Assembly (NCBI GenBank): GCA_023393825.1
Contig: JAEXBW010000113.1
Location: 1-5,850, forward strand
Direction of reading: 5' to 3'
Length of the DNA: 5,850 bases
Origin: Elusimicrobiota bacterium
Lineage (GTDB): Bacteria > Elusimicrobiota > Elusimicrobia > Elusimicrobiales > Elusimicrobiaceae
In this document: positions 1-5,692 of the stretch, piece after piece
Numbering within the stretch: position 1 is the stretch's first letter
Layout of the letters: the number at the start of each line of letters is the position of its first letter
Made by a program: the position numbers and the translations under genes
The notes under the pieces: model-generated
Seen by the model: the letters and a program-made list of their open reading frames with translations, nothing else
Told to the model about the DNA's origin: nothing
Databases searched by the model: none

Positions 1-305
1 GCGTTTACATAAAAAGCAAAATCTTTGCGGGAGATATTTGCGCCGTCAATTTTAATTCTTTCTGTAACTTCGTAAATGTGGGGAGAGGTAAAAAGGCCAG
101 TTTTGTATCCGCCTTCCGTTAGCGCAAGCGCAAGCAGCGTTGCCGTTGTACCCTTGCCGTTTGTGCCTGCCACTATGATATTTTTAAACGGAAGTTTTTG
201 CAATCCCAGAGCCGCGGCTGTTTTTTTGACTTCGGCTAAATTGCTTTTTTTATTGCCGTGACCCCTTTGTTTTAAAATTATATTAAGGGTCTGTTTAAAA
301 GTCAT
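1..305 (-). CDS. folC: Folylpolyglutamate synthase / dihydrofolate synthase, N-terminal part (runs off the window)
   Basis: Mur-ligase-type ATP-dependent enzyme of the cytoplasm that adds glutamate to folates (and in many bacteria to dihydropteroate). Only the first 101 codons are in the window; the family usually has about 420-450 residues, so roughly three quarters lie beyond base 1. Visible motifs are the P-loop GTNGKGT (residues 47-53), followed by the FolC signature GLFTSPH (70-76), ERIKIDG (82-88) and IS (91-92). The usual P-loop ends in Ser; Thr here is a conservative change. The start is the ATG at 305-303, whose last bases overlap the murA stop in an ATGA. No Shine-Dalgarno sequence is visible upstream, so translation probably depends on ribosomes finishing murA. 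Recognition as FolC is secure; whether it is bifunctional cannot be judged from this fragment. Confidence 0.93.
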   Translation of the reverse strand, partial: MTFKQTLNIILKQRGHGNKKSNLAEVKKTAAALGLQKLPFKNIIVAGTNGKGTTATLLALALTEGGYKTGLFTSPHIYEVTERIKIDGANISRKDFAFYVN

Positions 306-1573
306 AAATTATCTGTTACGGGGTTAACTCTTTTTATTTTTGCGCCTAAGGCGTTAAGCTTTTTTTCCATAACTTCATAACCGCGGTCTATGTGATAGAC
401 GCGTTCAACTTCGCTGGTGCCTTTAGCGCAAAGGCCCGCTATAACAAGCGCCGCGCCGCCGCGTAAATCCGACGACATTACAATAGCGGGGCTAAAGTTT
501 TTTACACCCGTTATTTTGGCTGTATTTTTATCTATGGAAATATTCGCGCCCATTCTTACAAGTTCGGGTGCGTGCATAAAACGGTTTTCAAAAATATCTT
601 CGCTTATATCGGCAGAGCCGCTGCAAAGACACATAAGCGTCATCCAAGGCGCTTGTAAATCCGTCGCGAAACCGGGGAAAGGCGCTGTTTTTACATTGAC
701 GGGTTTTATCTTTTTTGTCTTGCTTGAAATCTTAATATAATCCGCGCCCGCTTCCACGGTAAAACCTGCTTCCGCAAGGTATTCCAAAAGTATTTCGTTA
801 TGTTCGGGTACGCAGTCTGTAACTATCACCTGCCCGCGTGTGGCGGCGGCGGCAAGAACATAAGTTCCTGTTTCTATTCTATCTGCTATAACGGTGTGGT
901 TCATACCGCCCAAAGCTGTTTTGCCCTCTATGGCTATGCGGCCCTTTTCGTCGGTATAAACTGTTGCGCCCATAGAGTTTAATGCAAGCATAAGGTCTTG
1001 CACTTCAGGCTCGCGGGCAACATTTTCTATAATCGTTTTACCGGGTATTAAAGACGCGCACATCATAAGGTTTTGCGTTGCGCCGACGCTGGGGAAGCTT
1101 AAAATTATTTTTGCGGGGTTAAGCTTTTTACTTTTTATTACCACATTACCCTTTTCCGTAACGGCTTTTGCACCGAGCTTTTCAAAACCTCTTAAGTGAA
1201 TATCTACTGGGCGCACGCCTATGGCGCAGCCGCCCGGCAAGGGGATTACGGCCTTTTTAAATCTTGCCAAAAGCGGGCCCGCCACCCAAAAACTGGCGCG
1301 CATTTGTTTTACTAAATCGTAGGAAACTGTTGTGTGGAGTTTGTGTTTTGCTTTAACGGTTATTGTGCCGTTTTCAAAGGTTACTTTTTTGCCGAGTTCT
1401 TCCAAAATTTTAACAGTTGTTCTGATATCGCGCAGATTAGGCACGCGGTTTATTACGCAGGGCTCGTCGGTAAGAAGGGTTGCCATAAGTATGGGAAGCG
1501 CGGCGTTTTTTGAACCGCTTATTTTTACCGTGCCTTTAAGTTTTGTGCCGCCTTTAATAATAAATTTATCCAT
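302..1573 (-). CDS. murA: UDP-N-acetylglucosamine 1-carboxyvinyltransferase (MurA)
   Basis: Transfers enolpyruvate from phosphoenolpyruvate to UDP-GlcNAc, the first committed step of peptidoglycan synthesis in the cytoplasm. The 423-residue product has the normal length for the family (about 419 in E. coli). Key residues fall at the expected places: Lys22-Asn23 in SGSKNAALP, the catalytic Cys116 in LPGGCAIGVRPVD (the fosfomycin target, Cys115 in E. coli) followed by Arg121, Asp305 in GFATDLQAPW, and Arg397 in YHIDRGYE. With Cys present, not Asp, the enzyme would be predicted fosfomycin-sensitive at the target level. The start ATG (1573-1571) is preceded by AGAGGT with a 7-nt spacer, a good ribosome binding site. 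It lies 23 nt after prmC and overlaps folC by 4 nt (ATGA). A MurZ-type paralogue elsewhere in the genome cannot be excluded, but the function call is firm. Confidence 0.97.
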   Translation of the reverse strand: MDKFIIKGGTKLKGTVKISGSKNAALPILMATLLTDEPCVINRVPNLRDIRTTVKILEELGKKVTFENGTITVKAKHKLHTTVSYDLVKQMRASFWVAGPLLARFKKAVIPLPGGCAIGVRPVDIHLRGFEKLGAKAVTEKGNVVIKSKKLNPAKIILSFPSVGATQNLMMCASLIPGKTIIENVAREPEVQDLMLALNSMGATVYTDEKGRIAIEGKTALGGMNHTVIADRIETGTYVLAAAATRGQVIVTDCVPEHNEILLEYLAEAGFTVEAGADYIKISSKTKKIKPVNVKTAPFPGFATDLQAPWMTLMCLCSGSADISEDIFENRFMHAPELVRMGANISIDKNTAKITGVKNFSPAIVMSSDLRGGAALVIAGLCAKGTSEVERVYHIDRGYEVMEKKLNALGAKIKRVNPVTDNL

Positions 1574-1596
1574 TTTGGTAACCTCTGAAAGTTTTT

Positions 1597-2439
1597 TTAT
1601 TTCTTTTGAACAAACACAAATCTTTCCACGCCCGATATGTCTTTACCGACAGAAGGTTTATGCCAACTGTCGCTTTTAAAGAATTTTACCACTTTTTCGG
1701 ACTGGCCGCAGCCGATTTCTAAAGCTAAAAGCCCGTTGGAGTTAAGATGCTCGGCTGACTTTGCCGCTATACGCTTGATAATACTAAGGCCGTCCGCGCC
1801 GCCGTCTAAAGCAAGCGAAGGCTCGCATTTAACTTCGGGCGAAAGCGTGGCTATAATATCGGTAGGGATATAGGGCGGGTTGGAGATAATTAAATCGAAT
1901 GTGCCTTTTATATTTGCAAATAAATCCGACTGAACAAAATCTATGCGCTTTGCCACATTAAGGTTTTGCGCGTTTTTATAGGCGACATTAAGCGCCTCTG
2001 CGGAAATATCGCCGTATGTTACACGCGAATTGTGGAACATAAAGGCAAGCGTTATGGCTATGCAGCCCGAGCCGCCGCATAAATCTAATATAGAAGCAGG
2101 CTGCTTTATTTTAAGGTTTTTTACGGACTGTTCCACAAGTTCTTCGGTTTCGGGTCTTGGGATTAAAACGGTGGGGCTGACGCTGTAAATACGGCCCATA
2201 AACTCCGCCGAGCCGATGATATGCGCAAGCGGACGGCCCGAAAGCTTTTCGTCCACTATTTTGTTAAAAAGATTTTCTTCTTTATCAAAAATAATATTTT
2301 GGCCGAAAGCGCGCACATAAGTTCTGCTTTTGTTAAGCACAAAGGCCGCGATAAGTTCGCCGTGGACATCAGCCTCGTCTATTCCTGCGGCTTCAAGTTT
2401 TTTGATGCCGTTTTCTACAAGTTGTTTTATGGTTATCAT
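1597..2439 (-). CDS. prmC: Peptide chain release factor N5-glutamine methyltransferase
   Basis: SAM-dependent enzyme that methylates the side-chain amide of the glutamine in the GGQ motif of release factors, raising their peptide-release activity. At 280 residues it matches the family. It has an N-terminal helical RF-binding domain (about residues 1-85), then LIPRPETEELVE (92-103), the SAM-binding loop LDLCGGSGCIA (118-128; the commoner form is GTGSG), acidic Asp144 after the second strand, and the catalytic NPPY (187-190) that holds the glutamine amide. The following EPSLALDGGADGL (206-218) is also typical. The gene sits directly after prfA, its substrate: the prfA stop and prmC ATG are 6 nt apart. 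No clear Shine-Dalgarno sequence precedes the start, which suggests coupling to prfA translation. An older name for the family is HemK. NPPY alone also occurs in other amide/amine methyltransferases, but context settles the call. Confidence 0.96.
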   Translation of the reverse strand: MITIKQLVENGIKKLEAAGIDEADVHGELIAAFVLNKSRTYVRAFGQNIIFDKEENLFNKIVDEKLSGRPLAHIIGSAEFMGRIYSVSPTVLIPRPETEELVEQSVKNLKIKQPASILDLCGGSGCIAITLAFMFHNSRVTYGDISAEALNVAYKNAQNLNVAKRIDFVQSDLFANIKGTFDLIISNPPYIPTDIIATLSPEVKCEPSLALDGGADGLSIIKRIAAKSAEHLNSNGLLALEIGCGQSEKVVKFFKSDSWHKPSVGKDISGVERFVFVQKK

Positions 2440-2445
2440 TAAGGA

Positions 2446-3504
2446 TTAAACCGACATTTCGTTAAATTTTTCTTCCAGTCTGCGTTTGCGCAGCTGTTCT
2501 AAAATAGCGTCTATATTGCCTTCCATAATTTCTGTTATATTGTGGAAGTTTTCGTTAAGACGGTGGTCCGTTACACGGCTTTGAGGAAAGTTATAGGTGC
2601 GGATTTTTTCCGACCTGTCGCCAGTGCCTACCTGAGATTTGCGCGCGTCGTAAATTTCTTTATTCCTCTTCTCTTCTTCTATCTGATAGAGTTTGGATTT
2701 TAACATACGCATTGCTTTTTCCCTATTGGCGCCTTGGCTGCGTTCTTCGCGGCAGCTGACTACTACGCCCGTGGGTTTGTGGATAAGTCTGACGGCGGTT
2801 TCCACCTTGTTTACGTTTTGACCGCCTGCGCCGCCCGCGCGGCAGGTTTCCATTTCTATATCTGCGGGGTTAATTTGTATGTCTATATCCTGCGCTTCTG
2901 GCATTATGGCTACCGTAACGGTAGATGTATGCACGCGGCCAGAGGTTTCTGTATCGGGTACGCGCTGCACGCGGTGTGTGCCTGCTTCGTCGCGCAACCA
3001 AGAGTAAGCGCCATCACCTTTAATAAACATGCTGGCGTATTTACAGCCTTTAAGGCCTGTGGGCGTGTATTCCAAAAGTTCGGTTTTCCAGCTACGGTTT
3101 TGCGCAAAACGCTGGTAAACGCGCAAAAGTTCGGCGGCAAAAATGGCGGATTCATCCCCCCCTGCGCCGGGGCGGATTTCCAGATAAATATTTTTAGAAT
3201 CGTTCGGGTCGGGCGGGATTATAAGAACGCGCAATTCTTTTAAAAGTTCGGAGGGTTTATTTTCCAAATCGGCAAGTTCCTGCGCGGCAAGGGCGGACAT
3301 TTCCTTATCGGAACCGTCGGCAATAATTTCCCTTGCTTCTTTTATGGATAGTTCAACCTTTTCTATTTCCGAAATCTTTTCCACAATAGGGCCTAAAAAA
3401 GCATGCCTTTTTGTTTTTTCGCGGAAGGTATCGGCAGGCAGATCCCCGCCTGCAAGCTCCGCTTCTATTTGTTTGAACTCTTCTTTAAATTTGCCTGTAT
3501 CCAT
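2446..3504 (-). CDS. prfA: Peptide chain release factor 1 (RF1)
   Basis: Class I release factor that recognises UAA and UAG in the ribosomal A site and triggers hydrolysis of peptidyl-tRNA. The 352 residues are close to the usual 355-360. The N-terminal part (about 1-95) is the helical domain, which in RF1 contacts the ribosome and PrmC. The codon-recognition loop is RVPDTETSGRVHTS (181-194), with the RF1-type PxT tripeptide as Pro183-Asp184-Thr185 instead of the SPF of RF2; this separates RF1 from RF2. The catalytic GGQ is at 227-229 in GGAGGQNVNK. The ATG (3504-3502) has AAGAAGG ending 5 nt upstream. A hairpin at 3548-3580 lies between rpmE and this gene, so prfA may need readthrough or its own promoter; I see no convincing promoter in the short gap after the hairpin. 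prmC follows 6 nt downstream. Confidence 0.97.
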   Translation of the reverse strand: MDTGKFKEEFKQIEAELAGGDLPADTFREKTKRHAFLGPIVEKISEIEKVELSIKEAREIIADGSDKEMSALAAQELADLENKPSELLKELRVLIIPPDPNDSKNIYLEIRPGAGGDESAIFAAELLRVYQRFAQNRSWKTELLEYTPTGLKGCKYASMFIKGDGAYSWLRDEAGTHRVQRVPDTETSGRVHTSTVTVAIMPEAQDIDIQINPADIEMETCRAGGAGGQNVNKVETAVRLIHKPTGVVVSCREERSQGANREKAMRMLKSKLYQIEEEKRNKEIYDARKSQVGTGDRSEKIRTYNFPQSRVTDHRLNENFHNITEIMEGNIDAILEQLRKRRLEEKFNEMSV

Positions 3505-3547
3505 AATTGCCTTCTTATAACATTTAACATTAAAATTTACTTACAAA

Positions 3548-3580
3548 TAAGCAGACCCCCTGTTTAGGAGGGTCTGCTTA
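3548..3580 (-). terminator. Hairpin after rpmE, probable intrinsic terminator or attenuator
   Basis: A perfect 11-bp inverted repeat, TAAGCAGACCC / GGGTCTGCTTA (3548-3558 with 3570-3580), can extend inward by two C-G pairs past one bulged A, closing on a loop of about 6 nt. It begins 15 nt after the rpmE stop. On the minus strand the hairpin is followed by TTTGTAAGTAAATTTTAATG, which is U-rich but interrupted; on the plus strand the sequence after it is not T-rich. This polarity fits termination of the rpmE transcript. Because prfA lies only 43 nt further on in the same direction, partial termination that sets the ratio of upstream to downstream expression is also possible. Confidence 0.7.
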
Positions 3581-3595
3581 AACTGGTTTGTAAAG

Positions 3596-3943
3596 CTATT
3601 TTGCGTCTTTTTTGTCTGCTTTCTTGTCAGCTTTTTTAGGAGCAGCTTTAACGGGAGCCGTTGATAAAACAACTTTTTTTGTTACAACTTTTTTAACTTT
3701 GGCTTTAACTTCCGTTTTGGGCTTTCTGGCGACCATTTTGCCTTCAGTAGATGCAAACTTCTTGTTGAATTTTTCTACGCGGCCTTCCGTATCAAGCATC
3801 TTCTGTTTGCCGGTAAAGAACGGGTGGCAAGCGGAGCAGATATCAAGTTTTACGGCCTTCATTGTAGAGCGGGTTTTAAAAGTCGCGCCGCAAGCGCAGA
3901 CAACGTCTACAATTTCATACTTAGGGTGTATTTTCTCTTTCAT
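3596..3943 (-). CDS. rpmE: Ribosomal protein bL31, zinc-binding type, with long basic C-terminal tail
   Basis: Protein of the large ribosomal subunit that sits at the bridge between subunits. Residues 1-63 are a standard L31: MKEKIHPKY at the start, CACG (Cys16, Cys18) and CSACHPFFTGKQ (Cys36, Cys39), then GRVEKFNKKF (54-63). The four cysteines at 16, 18, 36 and 39 mark the zinc-containing (C+) form. Residues 64-115 are an extra tail of 52 residues with 17 Lys and 9 Ala, ending in a KKADKKADKK repeat; typical L31 proteins end near residue 65-75. I chose the ATG at 3943-3941, 9 nt after GAGGT, over the in-frame TTG six bases upstream, which would be only 3 nt from GAGGT; the ATG also places the cysteines at canonical positions. 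The gene lies between rho and prfA with a candidate promoter in front. Identity is secure; the tail's role is unknown. Confidence 0.95.
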   Translation of the reverse strand: MKEKIHPKYEIVDVVCACGATFKTRSTMKAVKLDICSACHPFFTGKQKMLDTEGRVEKFNKKFASTEGKMVARKPKTEVKAKVKKVVTKKVVLSTAPVKAAPKKADKKADKKDAK

Positions 3944-3952
3944 TTTCAAATT

Positions 3953-3957
3953 ACCTC
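3953..3957 (-). promoter_or_regulatory. Ribosome binding site deciding the rpmE start
   Basis: GAGGT on the minus strand lies 9 nt upstream of the ATG at 3943 and 3 nt upstream of an in-frame TTG at 3949. The spacing and the better start codon favour the ATG. Confidence 0.7.
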
Positions 3958-3974
3958 AAAATTAAATCTACTAT

Positions 3975-4004
3975 ATTGTACTATATTTGCCCTAGCGCTG
4001 TATA
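3975..4004 (-). promoter_or_regulatory. Candidate sigma-70-type promoter for rpmE
   Basis: In the 94-nt rho-rpmE spacer, TATACA (4004-3999, 4 of 6 to TTGACA) and TACAAT (3980-3975, 5 of 6 to TATAAT) are 18 nt apart on the minus strand. They would give a 5' leader of roughly 25 nt before the rpmE ATG. TATAGT at 3985-3980 and again at 3975-3970 are alternative -10 elements. The region is A/T-rich, so chance matches are likely; this is a motif-only call. If real, it would let rpmE be transcribed apart from coaE-rho. Confidence 0.35.
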
Positions 4005-4019
4005 GATTTTTAAGCGCTA
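3993..4019 (-). repeat. Inverted repeat TAGCGCT / AGCGCTA in the rho-rpmE spacer
   Basis: The self-complementary hexamer AGCGCT occurs at 3994-3999 and 4013-4018, 19 bp apart centre to centre. Together with flanking bases they form a 7-bp inverted repeat around a 13-nt interval. In RNA this could form a hairpin 18 nt after the rho stop, but no U-tract follows on the minus strand, so it is not a standard intrinsic terminator. The copy at 3994 touches the candidate -35 element, so a protein-binding site is an alternative. Confidence 0.45.
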
Positions 4020-4037
4020 AGGCGTTAAACTTATGCT

Positions 4038-5678
4038 TTAGAAGCTGTTAACTTCCATCTGCTTTAAAAAGTCTTTGTTGGACTTTGTGGCAGTAAGCTT
4101 GGAAAGCAGCAAAGGCATAGCGTCAACGGAACTTAAAGGAGAAAGTATCTTGCGCATAATCCAAGATTTATTAAGTTCGTCTTCGGTCATAAGCAGGTCT
4201 TCCTTACGTGTTGATGTCTTGTTAATATCAATAGCGGGGAAGATTCTTCTGTCTGCCAATTTTCTGTCTAAGTAAATTTCGCTGTTGCCTGTACCCTTAA
4301 ATTCTTCAAAAATAATTTCGTCCATTCTGCTGCCTGTTTCCACAAGAGCGGTGGCAATTATGGTTAAAGAACCGCCTTCTTCTATATTTCTTGCCGCGCC
4401 GAAAAATCTTTTAGGACGCTGCAAGGAAGTGGCTTCCAAACCGCCCGTAAGAACGCGGCCGCTGGCGGGTGTTACCGTGTTATAAGCGCGGGCAAGGCGG
4501 GTGATGGAGTCAAGCAAGATAACAACGTCTTTGCCGTTTTCCACGCCGCGTTTGGCTTTTTCCAAAACCATTTCCGCAACTTGTACGTGGCGTTCTGCGG
4601 GTTCGTCAAAGGTAGAGGCTATAACTTCCCCTTTTACATTGCGGCTCATATCGGTAACTTCTTCGGGGCGTTCGTCAATAAGAAGCACAAGAAGCTCAAT
4701 ATCTTTATGGTTGGTGGTAAGCGAGTTTGCAAGGCTTTGCATCATTACCGTTTTACCCGTTTTGGGCGCGGCAACGATAAGCGCGCGCTGGCCCTTGCCG
4801 ATAGGCGCCATTAAGTCTATAACCCTTTGCGTAAGGTCGTTTTTATTAACCTCAAGCGTAAAGCGGCTGTTGGGGTGAAGCGGGGTTAAGTTTTCAAACA
4901 AAGGTCTGTTATAAATATTTTCCGCTTCAATATCGTTAACTTTTTGCACTTGGAGCATGGCGAAAAATCTTTCGCTGTCTTTGGGCGGGCGGATTAAACC
5001 TTCTATCTTGTCGCCCTTTCTAAGGCCGAAGCGTTTGATTTGCGAGGGAGAAACGTAAATATCTTCCGCGCCTGCGAGGTAATTGTTTTCTTCCGAGCGT
5101 AAAAAGCCAAATCCGTCGGGCAAAATTTCCAAAACGCCGCCGCCGTAGACGGAACCGTTTTGTTTGGCCTGCACGGCTATAATTTTGCCGATAAGCTGCT
5201 GTTTTCTGAGGCCTGAAATATCTTCAATATTGTAATTTACCGCAAGTTTTGTAAGTTCCGCAACGCTTAATTTTGTTAAGGCTCTGGCGTCCATAGGCTT
5301 ACCGCCGTTGGCTTTATTGCCATTGCCGTTTCCGTTGCCATTTCCATTACCGTTTTGCCCGTTACCGTTATATCCGTTTACGGGCGCGGCGGGAGCATTG
5401 TTTACCGCTTGGACAACTGTTGCAGGCGCTTCAAGCGCTACCGTAGCCGGCGCGGGCGAGGGGGCGACTTCCGCCTGAGGCGCGCTTTGTTCGGGTTGAA
5501 CTTCCGTCTGAGGAGCGGGTTGAACGACTTCCTGCTCTTTAGCCGCTTCCTGTGCGAGTCTTGCGGGCGCTGCCGCTGCCGCTAAGGCGGCAAGTGCTGC
5601 TGCTTCCTGCTGTTTAGCCGCGTTTCTTTTTGCGGCGGCTTTTTCTCTTGTTGATGACTTTACTTCTTTGTTGTCCAT
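4038..5678 (-). CDS. rho: Transcription termination factor Rho with disordered N-terminal extension
   Basis: Hexameric RNA-dependent ATPase/translocase that ends transcription at rut-containing transcripts. The product has 546 residues against about 419 in E. coli. Residues 1-128 are low-complexity: charged Lys/Arg/Ala at 1-25, Ala-rich 26-47, Pro/Gln/Glu/Ala 48-100, Asn-Gly repeats 101-126. The Rho_N helical domain follows (130-175), then the RNA-binding OB fold with DGFGFLRSEENNYL (188-201). The ATPase core has the P-loop APKTGKT (304-310), catalytic Glu336 in LIDERPEEVTDM, Walker B Asp390 in LLDSITRLARAYN, SGRVLTGGLEA (406-416), GSRMDEI (449-455) with Arg451, and arginine finger Arg491 in TSTRKEDL. 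From memory of E. coli numbering, a constant offset of 125 holds from the P-loop to the arginine finger, so the core has no indels. The ATG at 5678 has GAGGA 5 nt upstream. An internal ATG at 5294 would give 418 residues, the usual Rho length. It follows coaE by 14 nt. Confidence 0.97.
   Translation of the reverse strand: MDNKEVKSSTREKAAAKRNAAKQQEAAALAALAAAAAPARLAQEAAKEQEVVQPAPQTEVQPEQSAPQAEVAPSPAPATVALEAPATVVQAVNNAPAAPVNGYNGNGQNGNGNGNGNGNGNKANGGKPMDARALTKLSVAELTKLAVNYNIEDISGLRKQQLIGKIIAVQAKQNGSVYGGGVLEILPDGFGFLRSEENNYLAGAEDIYVSPSQIKRFGLRKGDKIEGLIRPPKDSERFFAMLQVQKVNDIEAENIYNRPLFENLTPLHPNSRFTLEVNKNDLTQRVIDLMAPIGKGQRALIVAAPKTGKTVMMQSLANSLTTNHKDIELLVLLIDERPEEVTDMSRNVKGEVIASTFDEPAERHVQVAEMVLEKAKRGVENGKDVVILLDSITRLARAYNTVTPASGRVLTGGLEATSLQRPKRFFGAARNIEEGGSLTIIATALVETGSRMDEIIFEEFKGTGNSEIYLDRKLADRRIFPAIDINKTSTRKEDLLMTEDELNKSWIMRKILSPLSSVDAMPLLLSKLTATKSNKDFLKQMEVNSF
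5316..5369 (-). repeat. In-frame Asn-Gly hexanucleotide repeat within rho
   Basis: Residues 104-121 of Rho are almost entirely alternating Asn and Gly, interrupted once by Gln. On the minus strand this is a run of GGNAAY-like units whose third positions vary (GGT/GGC/GGA/GGG, AAC/AAT). The variation means it is not a perfect microsatellite; selection on the amino acids or an old expansion explains it better than recent slippage. Confidence 0.85.
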
Positions 5679-5692
5679 ATTTATCCTCGTAT

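Noticed and set aside
346..357. 12-bp sequence CTAAGGCGTTAA shared with 4017-4028
   Set aside because: One copy is in the C-terminal coding region of murA (Asn-Ala-Leu-Gly codons), the other in the rho-rpmE spacer. With only two copies and no flanking similarity, chance is the simplest explanation.
2910..3155. 81-codon minus-strand frame inside prfA
   Set aside because: It overlaps prfA in another frame on the same strand and has no motif; RF1 coding is certain here.
2734..3243. 169-codon open frame on the plus strand, the longest plus-strand frame
   Set aside because: It lies entirely opposite prfA, whose product has all RF1 motifs. The translation shows no recognisable domain and is rich in aromatic residues and Ala/Gly, as expected for an antisense shadow.
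3505..3547. Short ATG-started frames between the hairpin and prfA as a leader peptide
   Set aside because: The two ATGs here lack ribosome binding sites; one gives ATG TTA TAA and the other runs out of frame into prfA. Nothing supports a regulatory peptide.
3944..3949. TTG at 3949 as the start of rpmE
   Set aside because: It is only 3 nt from GAGGT and would add two residues; the ATG at 3943 has better spacing and gives the canonical cysteine positions.
3993..4019. Rho-independent terminator for rho
   Set aside because: The 7-bp stem has a 13-nt loop, and the minus strand after it reads GGGCAAATATAG with no U-tract, so it does not meet the usual criteria. Kept only as an inverted repeat.
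5355..5585. Plus-strand frame with Arg/Gly-rich product opposite the rho extension
   Set aside because: It is the complement of Ala/Pro/Asn-Gly codons; its Arg/Gly/Leu bias follows directly from that. No ribosome binding site or known motif supports it.
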